From Solirubrobacter deserti (GTDB taxonomy: Bacteria > Actinomycetota > Thermoleophilia > Solirubrobacterales > Solirubrobacteraceae), in the NCBI RefSeq assembly GCF_027587175.1, contig NZ_JAPCID010000001.1, positions 62,001 through 126,000 of the forward strand: DNA of 64,000 nt. Direction: 5' to 3'. The notes below the pieces were generated by a model that was given only the letters and a program-made list of their open reading frames with translations, was not told the origin of the DNA and ran no database searches. Shown piece by piece: positions 25,958-34,108 of this stretch (positions within the stretch are counted from its first letter, which is position 1; every line of letters begins with the position of its first letter). Made by a program: the position numbers and the translations under genes.

Positions 25958-26373
25958 TGCAGATCATCGTCAACTACCGCGTCGACCCGAAGGTCGCCGC
26001 GGCGCTCCTTCCTGCCCAGTTCCGGCCGCGGATCGTCAACGGCCACGCCGTCGGCGGCCTGCTCGTGCGCGGCGACACCGTCGAGTACCGGATCGCCGTC
26101 GAGTCCGGCGCGTACCTGCTCAACAGCGAGTCCGGGCCGCTCGTGGCCGAGGAGAAGCCGAGCCAGGTCTACGCCTCCTTCGCGGGCGAGGAGACCGTCG
26201 ACGTCTCCGTCCGGCCCGCGCGCGCCTGGCGCAGCGGCCTGTTCGGCGACGCCTCGTCGGCCGCCCGCTTCGCCGGCGCGGTCGCCGCGGTGCCCGTCGC
26301 CATCGACTGGGTCCGCTCGAGCTTCTTCACGCGCCTCGGCGCGAGCGCGGACTGCGCGCTGCTGACCGCGTAG
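25957..26373 (+). CDS. DUF2071/acetoacetate-decarboxylase-fold-like protein
   Basis: The 138-residue protein starts at ATG 25957 inside the previous stop. The N-terminal NYRVDPKVAAALLPAQFRPRI is like the opening of DUF2071 proteins, which share the acetoacetate-decarboxylase fold; the rest (VEYRIAVESGAYLLNSE, VSVRPARAW) is only loosely similar and the catalytic lysine cannot be placed. It is shorter than most family members. Function unknown. Confidence 0.6.
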   Translation: MQIIVNYRVDPKVAAALLPAQFRPRIVNGHAVGGLLVRGDTVEYRIAVESGAYLLNSESGPLVAEEKPSQVYASFAGEETVDVSVRPARAWRSGLFGDASSAARFAGAVAAVPVAIDWVRSSFFTRLGASADCALLTA

Positions 26374-26395
26374 CGCCCTCGTAGACTGCTCGCGC

Positions 26396-28039
26396 GTGTT
26401 CACGCGCGACCGCGCACCCGCCGCGATCCTCGCGCTGATCCTGCTCGTCGCCTTCGGGCTGCGCGTGTGGAGTCTCGGGCACGGCCTGCCCTACGCGTAC
26501 AACCTGGACGAGCGGGCGCATTTCGTGCCGCACGCGGTGTCGATGACGACCGGGGACCTGAACCCGGGCTACTTCATCAATCCGCCGCTTCTTACGTACA
26601 TCCTCGCCGCGTGGTTCAGCGTGATCCACCTCGGCGGGGTGGAGCAGTGGTTCGCCGACGACGCCGGCGCGGTGTTCCTGGCCGGCCGCTGGATCAGCGT
26701 GTTCTTCGGCGTCGGGACGGTCGCGGCGACGTACTTCGCGGCGAAGGCGTGGTTCGACCGGCGGGCCGGACTGGTCGCGGCCGCGATCATCGCGGTCGCG
26801 TTCCTGCCCGTCTTCTACTCGCGGCTCGCGCTCAACGACGGGCCCGGGATGCTGCCGTGCGCGCTGGCGATGTGGGCGAGCGCGGTGGTGCTGCGCACCG
26901 GGTCGACGAAGGCGCTGCTCGCGGGCGGCGCGTGCGTCGGGCTCGCCGCGTCCTTCAAGTACTCCGACGGCGCCGTGGTCGTCGCGCTGGTCGCCGCCGC
27001 GCTGCTCTCCCCGCTCTCCTTCAAGCAGGCGTTCAAGGGCCTGCTGCTCGCCGGGCTGATCGCGATCGCGGCCGTGATCGTCACCAACCCGTACCTGTTC
27101 GCGGACTGGGACACGTTCATCTCCGACCTCGACCGCCAGCGCAAGTTCGCGGCCGGCGGGGCGCTGCTCGGCCAGCCCGAGCGCAACGGCTGGTGGTACT
27201 ACCTGACCTCCAGCACCTGGTCGCTGGGCCTCATCCCCGGCCTGCTGGCGGTGGCCGGCGGCGTCGTGCTGCTGGTGCGCAAGCGCTACAGGGAAGCGGC
27301 GGTCCTGGGCGGGCTGATCGTCCTCTACTGGCTGTACATGGGCAGCCAGAGCCGCTTCTACGCGCGCTGGATGCTGCCGCTGTTCCCCGCGCTCGCGATC
27401 CTCGCCGCGTACGCCGTCACGCAGATCCGCCAGAAGGTCGTCTTCGGCGCGGTCGTCGCGCTCGCGCTCGCGCCCAGCCTCTACACCACCGTCCGCAACG
27501 CGATCGTGCTCGGCCGTGAGGACACCCGCACCGAGACGCGCGACTGGCTCGTGGCCAACGTCCCGCAGGGCACGAAGGTGAGCTTCGAGCCGATCGCGCC
27601 GACCGAGTGGTACGGCTCCACCCCGGGCGGCGGCGCGAAGGCGGACCCCACCCAGCAGTGGCAGCGCTTCAACCGCAACGACGCGATCATCGAGGAGCTC
27701 GCCGCCGAGCACGGCGGCGCCCGGCGCACGGCGAACTTCCAGAACTACGAGCGCACGCTCACGCCCAAGCTGGTCGACATCTACCGGCGCGAGGGCGTGT
27801 GCTGGGTCGTCACCGGCTCGACGCAGTACGGCCGCGCGCAGGCCGAGCCGCAGCGCGCGCCGCAGGCGGCCAAGTACTACGCCGCGCTGCGCGCTCAGGC
27901 CGACGTCGTCTTCCGCACCGACCCGACCGACGGCGACCTGCCGCGCTACCAGGTCGACAAGTCGTTCAACTACGTCGAGTCCGAGTTCAAGCGCCCGGGG
28001 CCGGAGATGATCGTCTACCGGCTGAGGAACTGCCGTTAG
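26396..28039 (+). CDS. GT39/ArnT-like membrane glycosyltransferase
   Basis: GTG 26396. The 547-residue protein has an N-terminal block of about 11 membrane helices and a soluble C-terminal domain (about 370-547) with NVPQGTKVSFEPIAPTEW. The first extracellular loop carries the acidic motif LDERAHF expected for the catalytic Asp-Glu of polyprenyl-phosphate-dependent transferases, and a Lys/Tyr segment FKYSDGAVV follows later. It probably moves a sugar from a polyprenyl carrier to an acceptor outside the membrane. The stop codon is part of the iron box of the next gene. Confidence 0.82.
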   Translation: MFTRDRAPAAILALILLVAFGLRVWSLGHGLPYAYNLDERAHFVPHAVSMTTGDLNPGYFINPPLLTYILAAWFSVIHLGGVEQWFADDAGAVFLAGRWISVFFGVGTVAATYFAAKAWFDRRAGLVAAAIIAVAFLPVFYSRLALNDGPGMLPCALAMWASAVVLRTGSTKALLAGGACVGLAASFKYSDGAVVVALVAAALLSPLSFKQAFKGLLLAGLIAIAAVIVTNPYLFADWDTFISDLDRQRKFAAGGALLGQPERNGWWYYLTSSTWSLGLIPGLLAVAGGVVLLVRKRYREAAVLGGLIVLYWLYMGSQSRFYARWMLPLFPALAILAAYAVTQIRQKVVFGAVVALALAPSLYTTVRNAIVLGREDTRTETRDWLVANVPQGTKVSFEPIAPTEWYGSTPGGGAKADPTQQWQRFNRNDAIIEELAAEHGGARRTANFQNYERTLTPKLVDIYRREGVCWVVTGSTQYGRAQAEPQRAPQAAKYYAALRAQADVVFRTDPTDGDLPRYQVDKSFNYVESEFKRPGPEMIVYRLRNCR

Positions 28040-28054
28040 GTTACCCTAACTCGG
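28036..28054 (+). promoter_or_regulatory. Iron-box (DtxR/IdeR) operator
   Basis: TTAGGTTACCCTAACTCGG matches the 5' two thirds of the consensus iron box (TTAGGTTAGGCTAACCTAA) and lies directly before the GTG at 28056. It covers the last bases of the upstream gene. In iron-replete cells IdeR would occlude the promoter of the siderophore-interacting protein gene. Confidence 0.7.
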
Positions 28055-28055
28055 C

Positions 28056-28838
28056 GTGTACACCACTGGCACGCTGCTGCGCAGGACCGAGGTCTCGCCG
28101 CACATGCTGCGGCTCACGTTCGCCGTTCCGGGCTGCCGGCCCACCGAACGCCCCGACGACTGGCTGATGCTGTTCTTCGGCGAGCCGGGCGACCACTCGC
28201 TGCGCCGCAACTACACGGTGCGCGCCGTGCGGCCGGAGGTCGAGGAGCTCGACATCGACTTCGCGCTGCACGAGGGCGGGCTCGCCGCGACCTGGGCCCG
28301 CACCGCCGAGCCGGGCGACGAGCTCGTGTGGAGCGCCGCCGAGGGCGGCTACGTGCTCCCCGAGGACGCCGAGTGGCAGCTGCTCGTCGGGGACCTCACG
28401 GCGCTGCCGGCGATCGGACGGATGCTCGCGCAAGCGCGGCCGGGCGTGCAGACGACCGTCGTGCTCGAGATCGAGGACCCGGCCGATCGCCAGGACTGGG
28501 AGACCGACGCCGACGTGCGCTGGCTGCACGGGACGTGCTGCCTGAACGAGATCGTCCGCACGTTCCCCGAACCGGACGGGCCGGGCTACATCTGGATGGC
28601 GGGCCAGACGCAGATCGTCCGCGACGCCCGCCGGTACCTGCGCCACGAACGCGGCGTCGACAAGGCGCGCTACTCGCTCACGGGCTACTGGATGCCGCGC
28701 AGCGAGGAATGGCTGGAACGCTACAAGCCGCACGCCGAGGAGCTGAGCGCGATCTGGGAACGCGGCGAGGCCGAAGGGCTCGACGAGGAGGAGCTGATGG
28801 ACGAGTACGAGGCGGCGCTGGAGCGCGCGGGGTTGTAA
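28056..28838 (+). CDS. Siderophore-interacting protein (ViuB-type ferric reductase)
   Basis: The 260-residue cytosolic flavoprotein has the FAD-binding motif RRNYTVRAV, the PWADGE-like domain arrangement of the SIP family (EGGLAATWARTAEPGDE) and a C-terminal NAD(P)H-interacting region with YIWMAGQTQIVRDARRYLR and YSLTGYWMP. These enzymes reduce ferric siderophores to release iron. GTG 28056 follows the iron box by one base with no ribosome binding site, suggesting a leaderless mRNA. No siderophore synthesis or import genes are nearby. Confidence 0.9.
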   Translation: MYTTGTLLRRTEVSPHMLRLTFAVPGCRPTERPDDWLMLFFGEPGDHSLRRNYTVRAVRPEVEELDIDFALHEGGLAATWARTAEPGDELVWSAAEGGYVLPEDAEWQLLVGDLTALPAIGRMLAQARPGVQTTVVLEIEDPADRQDWETDADVRWLHGTCCLNEIVRTFPEPDGPGYIWMAGQTQIVRDARRYLRHERGVDKARYSLTGYWMPRSEEWLERYKPHAEELSAIWERGEAEGLDEEELMDEYEAALERAGL

Positions 28839-28865
28839 AAACCGCGCAACCGTCGACGGCTCCGC

Positions 28866-31169
28866 GTGTTCCAGTCCCTCGTGCGGACCCTCATCGCTCT
28901 GTCGCTGCTCCTCATCGCTGCGCCCGTGGCCCACGGGCGCGTCGTTGTCGTCGCCACCAGCACCGATCAGGTGCAATTGATCGACACGCGCACGGCCCAG
29001 CCCGCGCCGTACCGCGTCCCCGGCCGGGCCACCGCGGTGGCGGCCACGCCGGACGGCTCGCGCGCGCTGATTGCGACGGGCCGGATCGTCACGATCCTGG
29101 ACCTGAACACACGCGGCGTGAACGGCGTCGCGCAGTTGCAGGGCACACCGGCCGCGCTGGCGGTCTCGCCCGACGGCGCGCGGGCGTTCGCGGCGCGGCG
29201 CGGCGGGCTCGAGGTGATCGACCTGGCGACCGCGCAGCGCGTCGGCCTGCGCGCGCTCGCGGGCGAGCCGATCGACCTCGTGGTCACGTCCACGCGCGCG
29301 GTCGTGGTGCAGCGCGGCGGGAAGGTCGCGGTGCTCGATCTGGACACGGGCCGGCTCGTCCGGCGCCTCACGCTGCGCGGCGCGGCGGGCGTCGCGCTCG
29401 CCCAGGGGCAGGCGTGGGTCTCGGCCACCGAGCCCCAGCGGGGCAAGCGCAAGCCGCAGGCACGCCTCGTGCGCGTGAACCCGCTGACGGGCGGCGTGAC
29501 CGGCTCGGTCGCGCTGCGCACGGACGGTGGCGGCGGCGTCGCCGTATCTCCCGACGGCCTGCGCGCGGTCGTGGCGCCGGGCGCGAAGCTGCGCGGCGTG
29601 CACCGCAAGGCCGCGCTCGTCGACCTGGCCAAGCGCCGCGTGCTCGCGCGGCCCGCCACGGGCGGCGGTCCGGGCCGAGCCGCATACGCCAACGACGGCG
29701 CCCGCGTGTACGTGTCCGACCGCCGCGCCAAGACCGTCGTCGTGCTGTCGCCGTTCTCCGGCGTGCGCCTGAAGACGGTCCGCCTCGCCGGCGCCCCCGG
29801 CTCGCTCGTCGTCCAGCCCGGTCTCGCCTCCCTGGCGGGCACCGAGGCCAACGACGTCCTCAACGGCACGCGCGGCGCCGACCTGCTCCGCGGGCTCGGC
29901 GGCGACGACCTGCTGCGCGGCCAGCGCGGCGACGACCAGCTGTTCGGCGACCTCGGCAACGACACGCTCTCCGGCTCTTCCGGCAACGACACGCTCGACG
30001 GCGGCGAGGGCAACGACACCGCCTACGGCGACACCGGCCAGGACCAGCTCACGCTCGGCGGCGGGGACGACACCGCCCAGGGCGGGCTCTCCAACGACGT
30101 GATCGAGGGTGGCCCCGGCAACGACAAGATGGACGGCGGCGACGCCGACGACACCCTGCGCGGCGGCGAGGGCGACGACATCATCGGCGAGAAGGGCCTC
30201 GGCAACGACAAGCTGCTCGAGGGCGGCCCGGGCAACGACCTGCTCGACGGCGGCCGCGGCAACGACCACCTGCTCGACGGCGGGCCGGGCAACGACCAGC
30301 TCTACGGCCAGAACGGCGCCGACAAGCTCGACGGCGGTGAGGGCGACGACACCCTGGTCGGCGGCCGCGCGGGCGACCAGTTGCACGGCCGCGAGGGCAA
30401 CGACACCGTCCAGGGCAACGCCGGCCGCGACAACATCACGGGCCAGCTCGGCGACGACACGCTCGACGGCGGCGGCGACGACGACCGCATCTCCGGCTAC
30501 GACGGCGAGGACACGCTGGTCGGCGGCCACGGCGCCGACGAGGTCTTCGGCGGCGACGACGACGACACGATCCGCGTGGCCGATGACAGCGCCGACTTCG
30601 TCTTCTGCGGCCGCGGCGACGACACCGTCTACGTCGAGGACACCGCGCCCACGCGCGACCAGCTCGACTCGTGCGAGACCGTCGTGCAGATCCAGCCCGA
30701 GCCGTCCACCGACGAGCCGCCGCCCTCCGTCGTGCGCGGCGGCATCGGCGACGACAACCTGATCGGCACCGAAGGCCCGGACTCCGTCTTCGGCTCGATC
30801 GGCAACGACACCCTGAACGGCCTCGGCGGCGACGACTACGTCGACGGCGAGCACCAGGACGACATCGTCGCCGGCGGCCCGGGCAACGACCAGGTGTACG
30901 GCCGCTACGGCAACGACCAGGTCCACGGCAACGACGGCAACGACCAGATCGAGGGCGGCTTCGGCTCCGACTACGTCGACGGCGGCCCCGGCGACGACCA
31001 GATCTCCGGCACCCAGGACCCCGACATCGTCCAGGGCGGCCCGGGCAACGACCGCATCGACGCCGTCGACGGCGCGATCGACCGCATCGACTGCGGCGAC
31101 GGCCAGGACGTCGTGGCGGTCGACCCGAACGACGTCATCGTCGGGGGGTGCGAGGACATCCGCCGCTGA
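28866..31169 (+). CDS. Secreted beta-propeller plus RTX-type calcium-binding repeat protein
   Basis: GTG 28866. The 767-residue protein has a signal peptide (LIALSLLLIAAPVAHG), a YVTN/WD-like beta propeller (about 25-320, repeats such as AVSPDGARAFAARRGG and YANDGARVYVSDRR) and about 430 residues of Gly/Asp nonapeptides (GGxGNDxUx) that bind calcium as a parallel beta roll. A break with a single cysteine (DFVFCGRGDD) and the linker TDEPPPS splits the repeats into two blocks. In a Gram-positive it is probably exported by Sec and folds on meeting calcium outside the cell; no type-I secretion genes are present. Confidence 0.85.
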   Translation: MFQSLVRTLIALSLLLIAAPVAHGRVVVVATSTDQVQLIDTRTAQPAPYRVPGRATAVAATPDGSRALIATGRIVTILDLNTRGVNGVAQLQGTPAALAVSPDGARAFAARRGGLEVIDLATAQRVGLRALAGEPIDLVVTSTRAVVVQRGGKVAVLDLDTGRLVRRLTLRGAAGVALAQGQAWVSATEPQRGKRKPQARLVRVNPLTGGVTGSVALRTDGGGGVAVSPDGLRAVVAPGAKLRGVHRKAALVDLAKRRVLARPATGGGPGRAAYANDGARVYVSDRRAKTVVVLSPFSGVRLKTVRLAGAPGSLVVQPGLASLAGTEANDVLNGTRGADLLRGLGGDDLLRGQRGDDQLFGDLGNDTLSGSSGNDTLDGGEGNDTAYGDTGQDQLTLGGGDDTAQGGLSNDVIEGGPGNDKMDGGDADDTLRGGEGDDIIGEKGLGNDKLLEGGPGNDLLDGGRGNDHLLDGGPGNDQLYGQNGADKLDGGEGDDTLVGGRAGDQLHGREGNDTVQGNAGRDNITGQLGDDTLDGGGDDDRISGYDGEDTLVGGHGADEVFGGDDDDTIRVADDSADFVFCGRGDDTVYVEDTAPTRDQLDSCETVVQIQPEPSTDEPPPSVVRGGIGDDNLIGTEGPDSVFGSIGNDTLNGLGGDDYVDGEHQDDIVAGGPGNDQVYGRYGNDQVHGNDGNDQIEGGFGSDYVDGGPGDDQISGTQDPDIVQGGPGNDRIDAVDGAIDRIDCGDGQDVVAVDPNDVIVGGCEDIRR
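29838..31110 (+). repeat. RTX nonapeptide-coding repeats
   Basis: Degenerate 27-bp units coding for GGxGNDxLx occur in two blocks (about 29838-30640 and 30740-31110). They are protein-coding and are not a CRISPR array, since units are contiguous and vary at third positions. Confidence 0.85.
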
Positions 31170-31238
31170 TCCGATACGTCAGGGACAACGGCACGCCGAC
31201 CTGCACCTCCCCCGTGTAGGTCAAGCCCCGGTGGGCGC

Positions 31239-33902
31239 GTGCCGATGAACCCGGGCGTGGCTCCCTCCTCCCGCACCGAAGCCCGGCTCGCCGGGCTTGC
31301 CGCCGTCGTCAGCGCCGGTGCAGCGGCCCTGACGGTGGCCCGCTCCTCCACGCGGCGTCCGCCGGCGGACGCCGCGCTGGTCGGCTTGATCGAGCGCGTC
31401 GCCGACGCCACGAGCCGCGCCGCGTCGGTCGACGAGGCGCTGATGGCGTGCGTCGAGCAGATCTGCCGCTGGACGGGCTGGCCGGTCGGACACGTGTACT
31501 TCGCCGAATCCGACGGCGTGCTCCCCACCCAGCTCTGGTACCTCAGCGACGCGGCGCGCTTCCGGCGCTTCCGCGAGTTGACGGAGCGCACGTCGCTCGC
31601 CCGCGGCGTCGGCCTGCCCGGGCGTGTGCTCGAGAGCGGGCGCGCGGAGTGGATCGTCGACGTCACCTGCGACGCCAACTTCCCCCGCCACGCCGTCGCG
31701 GCCGAGGTCGGCCTGCGTGGCGGCCTGGCGTTCCCGGTCCCGATCGGTGACGCGTGCTTCGCCGTGATCGAATGCTTCTCGCTGTCGGCCGTCACGCCCG
31801 ACGACCGCCTGCTCGAGGTCGCCGCCCACATCGGGCGCCAGCTGGGCCGGGTGATCGCCGGCATGCGGATGGAGCAGGCGCTGCGCGAGTCCGAGAGCCG
31901 CTTCCGGTCGGTCGCCGAGACGGCCAACGACGCGATCATCGCCGCCGACGAGCGCGGCCTGGTCCTGTCCTGGAACCCCGCCGCCGAGCGCATGTTCGGC
32001 TACAGCGACCGCGAGGTCATCGGCCGGCCGCTGTCGCTGATCATGCCCGAGCGCTTCCGCGCGATGCACGACGCCGGCATCCGCCGTGTGGTCGAGAACC
32101 CGGAGAACTCGCGCATCCTCGGCAAGACGGTCGAGGTCGTCGGCCTGCGCGCGGACGGCGGCGAGTTCCCGATCGAGCTCTCACTCGCGACCTGGACGAG
32201 CGAGGGCGACCGCTTCTTCAGCGGCATCATCCGCGACATCGCCGCCCGCAAGCAGGCCGAGGACCAGGCGCGGGCGCTGGAGAACGCGCCGGACCCGATC
32301 GTCAAGGTCGACGCCACCCGGCGGATCGTGCTGGCCAACGCGCGCACGGAGCAGCTGTTCGGCTACCGCCGCTCGGAGCTCGTCGGCCGCACCGTCGAGG
32401 AGCTGTTCGCCAGCCACTCCGCGCACCGCGCCCGTGACCTGTTCCACGCCGCCGGCAGCGGCACGGAGACGATGCAGGAGTACGGCGTCGAGCTCACGGG
32501 CCGGCGCAAGGACGGCAGCGAGTTCCCGATCGACGTCACGCTCAGCCGCGGGAACGGGGACAACGGGGTCGTCGTCACCAGCATCCTGCGCGACGTGACC
32601 GAGCGCACGCGCTTCGAGGCGCAGTTGCGCCACCTCGCCGACCACGACCACCTGACCGGGCTCTTCAACCGCCGTCGCTTCGAGCGCGAGCTCGCCGAGC
32701 ACATCCCGCACGCCGAGCGCCGCCGGCATCCCGGCGCGGTCCTGCTGCTGGACCTCGACCGCTTCAAGTACGTCAACGACACCCACGGCCACAGCGCCGG
32801 TGACGACGTCGTGCGCACGATGGGCCGCGCGCTGGCGGCCTGCATCGGCGCCGGCGACGTGATCGCCCGGCTCGGCGGCGACGAGTTCGCCGTGCTGCTG
32901 CGGGACGCCGACCGCGGCGCCGCCGAGGACGCCGCCGCGCGCATCGTGCAGGCGATCGCGGGGCAGTCGGCGACCGTCGACGGGCTCATCGTCTCCATCA
33001 CCGCGAGCGTCGGCGTCGCGCTGTTCGGCAACGGCGCCACGCCGGCCGACGACTTCCTGGCCGCGGCCGACATGGCGATGTACGTCGCCAAGGAGGCCGG
33101 AGGCAACCGCCACCACATCTTCGACGACGCGGACGACCGCGTCGCGGGCATGCAGACGCGGCTGGCCCAGGCCGCCCAGATCCGCCGTGCGCTGGCGGAG
33201 GACCGCTTCGTCCTGTACTGGCAGCCGATCATCGAGATCGCCACGGGCACCGCGACCCACCACGAGCTGCTGCTGCGCATGCTCGGCGAGGACGGCCGGG
33301 TCATCCCACCCGCCGCGTTCATCGAGACCGCGGAGCGCTTCGGCCTCATCCAGGAGCTCGACCGCTGGGTCGTGCGCAACGCGATCGGGCTGCTCGTCGA
33401 CGACCACGACGCCGAGCACCGGCTCGAGGTCAACCTCTCGGGCGCGTCCATCGGCGATCCCGAACTGCCGCTGCTGATCGAGCGCGAGCTGGCCGCCACG
33501 GGCGTGGACCCCGGCCGCCTGGTGTTCGAGATCACCGAGACCGCGGCCATCGCCAACATGGACCAGGCGCGCGCCTTCGCCGAGCGCCTGACGCGTCTGG
33601 GCTGCCGCTTCGCGCTCGACGACTTCGGTGCCGGGTTCTCCAGCTTCTACTACCTCAAGCACCTGCCGCTCGACTACCTGAAAATCGACGGCGACTTCAT
33701 CCGCAACCTCGCGCACAGCCCGACCGACCAGCTCGTCGTGAAGTCGATGGTCGACATCGCCCGCGGGATGGGCATGAAGACGATCGCCGAGTTCGTCGAG
33801 GACGACGAGACGCTCGACGCGCTGCGCCGTCACGGCATCGACTACTCCCAGGGCTACCTGCACGGACGCCCCGAGCCGGTGCGCGCCGCGGCCGTGACCT
33901 AG
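31239..33902 (+). CDS. GAF-PAS-PAS-GGDEF-EAL cyclic-di-GMP enzyme
   Basis: The 887-residue protein has a hydrophobic N-terminal segment (about 17-35), a GAF domain (about 46-190), two PAS domains (about 205-325 and 335-450), a GGDEF domain with intact RLGGDEFAVLL (about 544-554), and an EAL domain (about 640-885) where EAL reads ELL (HHELLLRML) but the DDFGAGFSS loop (about 794) is kept. The inhibitory RxxD site ahead of GGDEF reads GAGD and is absent. It probably makes, and perhaps breaks, cyclic-di-GMP in response to small ligands. Downstream lies a leader that may sense the same messenger. Confidence 0.93.
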   Translation: MPMNPGVAPSSRTEARLAGLAAVVSAGAAALTVARSSTRRPPADAALVGLIERVADATSRAASVDEALMACVEQICRWTGWPVGHVYFAESDGVLPTQLWYLSDAARFRRFRELTERTSLARGVGLPGRVLESGRAEWIVDVTCDANFPRHAVAAEVGLRGGLAFPVPIGDACFAVIECFSLSAVTPDDRLLEVAAHIGRQLGRVIAGMRMEQALRESESRFRSVAETANDAIIAADERGLVLSWNPAAERMFGYSDREVIGRPLSLIMPERFRAMHDAGIRRVVENPENSRILGKTVEVVGLRADGGEFPIELSLATWTSEGDRFFSGIIRDIAARKQAEDQARALENAPDPIVKVDATRRIVLANARTEQLFGYRRSELVGRTVEELFASHSAHRARDLFHAAGSGTETMQEYGVELTGRRKDGSEFPIDVTLSRGNGDNGVVVTSILRDVTERTRFEAQLRHLADHDHLTGLFNRRRFERELAEHIPHAERRRHPGAVLLLDLDRFKYVNDTHGHSAGDDVVRTMGRALAACIGAGDVIARLGGDEFAVLLRDADRGAAEDAAARIVQAIAGQSATVDGLIVSITASVGVALFGNGATPADDFLAAADMAMYVAKEAGGNRHHIFDDADDRVAGMQTRLAQAAQIRRALAEDRFVLYWQPIIEIATGTATHHELLLRMLGEDGRVIPPAAFIETAERFGLIQELDRWVVRNAIGLLVDDHDAEHRLEVNLSGASIGDPELPLLIERELAATGVDPGRLVFEITETAAIANMDQARAFAERLTRLGCRFALDDFGAGFSSFYYLKHLPLDYLKIDGDFIRNLAHSPTDQLVVKSMVDIARGMGMKTIAEFVEDDETLDALRRHGIDYSQGYLHGRPEPVRAAAVT

Positions 33903-33988
33903 TCGGACGTCTGTCGAGTTTCGCGCAAACGCGGTTTGCCGTGGCACCATGACTGTTGACGCGGTCGACAAGGGGTCGCCCGCGACAC

Positions 33989-34080
33989 ACGAGACGAAAC
34001 AAGGCAACCCCGCCGTGAGGCGGGTTCGCAAAGCCAGAGGCCTTCTGTAGGTGAAGGCGGCTCAGCTACCGGCTCGGAGA
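33989..34080 (+). promoter_or_regulatory. Cyclic-di-GMP-I (GEMM)-like riboswitch leader
   Basis: The 5' half fits the GEMM consensus: AAGGCAACC, a 6-bp stem CCCGCC/GGCGGG closed by a GTGA (GNRA) tetraloop, then TTCGCAAAGCCA and GGCCT. The 3' half has CAGCTACCGG where most members have an AGCCGGGUUGCC strand, so pairing with the 5' GGCAACC is not canonical. It sits about 30-120 nt upstream of a secreted-protein gene and just after a GGDEF-EAL gene. A variant GEMM riboswitch is the best reading; an unrelated structured leader is the alternative. Confidence 0.5.
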
Positions 34081-34092
34081 CTGCATCGGAAT

Positions 34093-34108
34093 CTGTCAAG
34101 GAGGACAG
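34093..34108 (+). promoter_or_regulatory. Hairpin presenting the ribosome binding site
   Basis: CTGTC (34093-34097) pairs with GACAG (34104-34108), leaving the Shine-Dalgarno AAGGAG as the loop right before the ATG at 34109. Together with the leader upstream it may form an expression platform that tunes translation. Confidence 0.55.

Noticed and set aside
28041-30926. 961-codon open frame on the minus strand
   Set aside because: It is antisense to the siderophore-interacting and RTX genes; its repetitive VVALAAVE pattern is the reverse reading of the RTX repeats.
29838-31110. Regularly spaced repeats that could look like a CRISPR array
   Set aside because: Units are contiguous 27-bp codon repeats of RTX nonapeptides with no unique spacers, and no cas gene is present.
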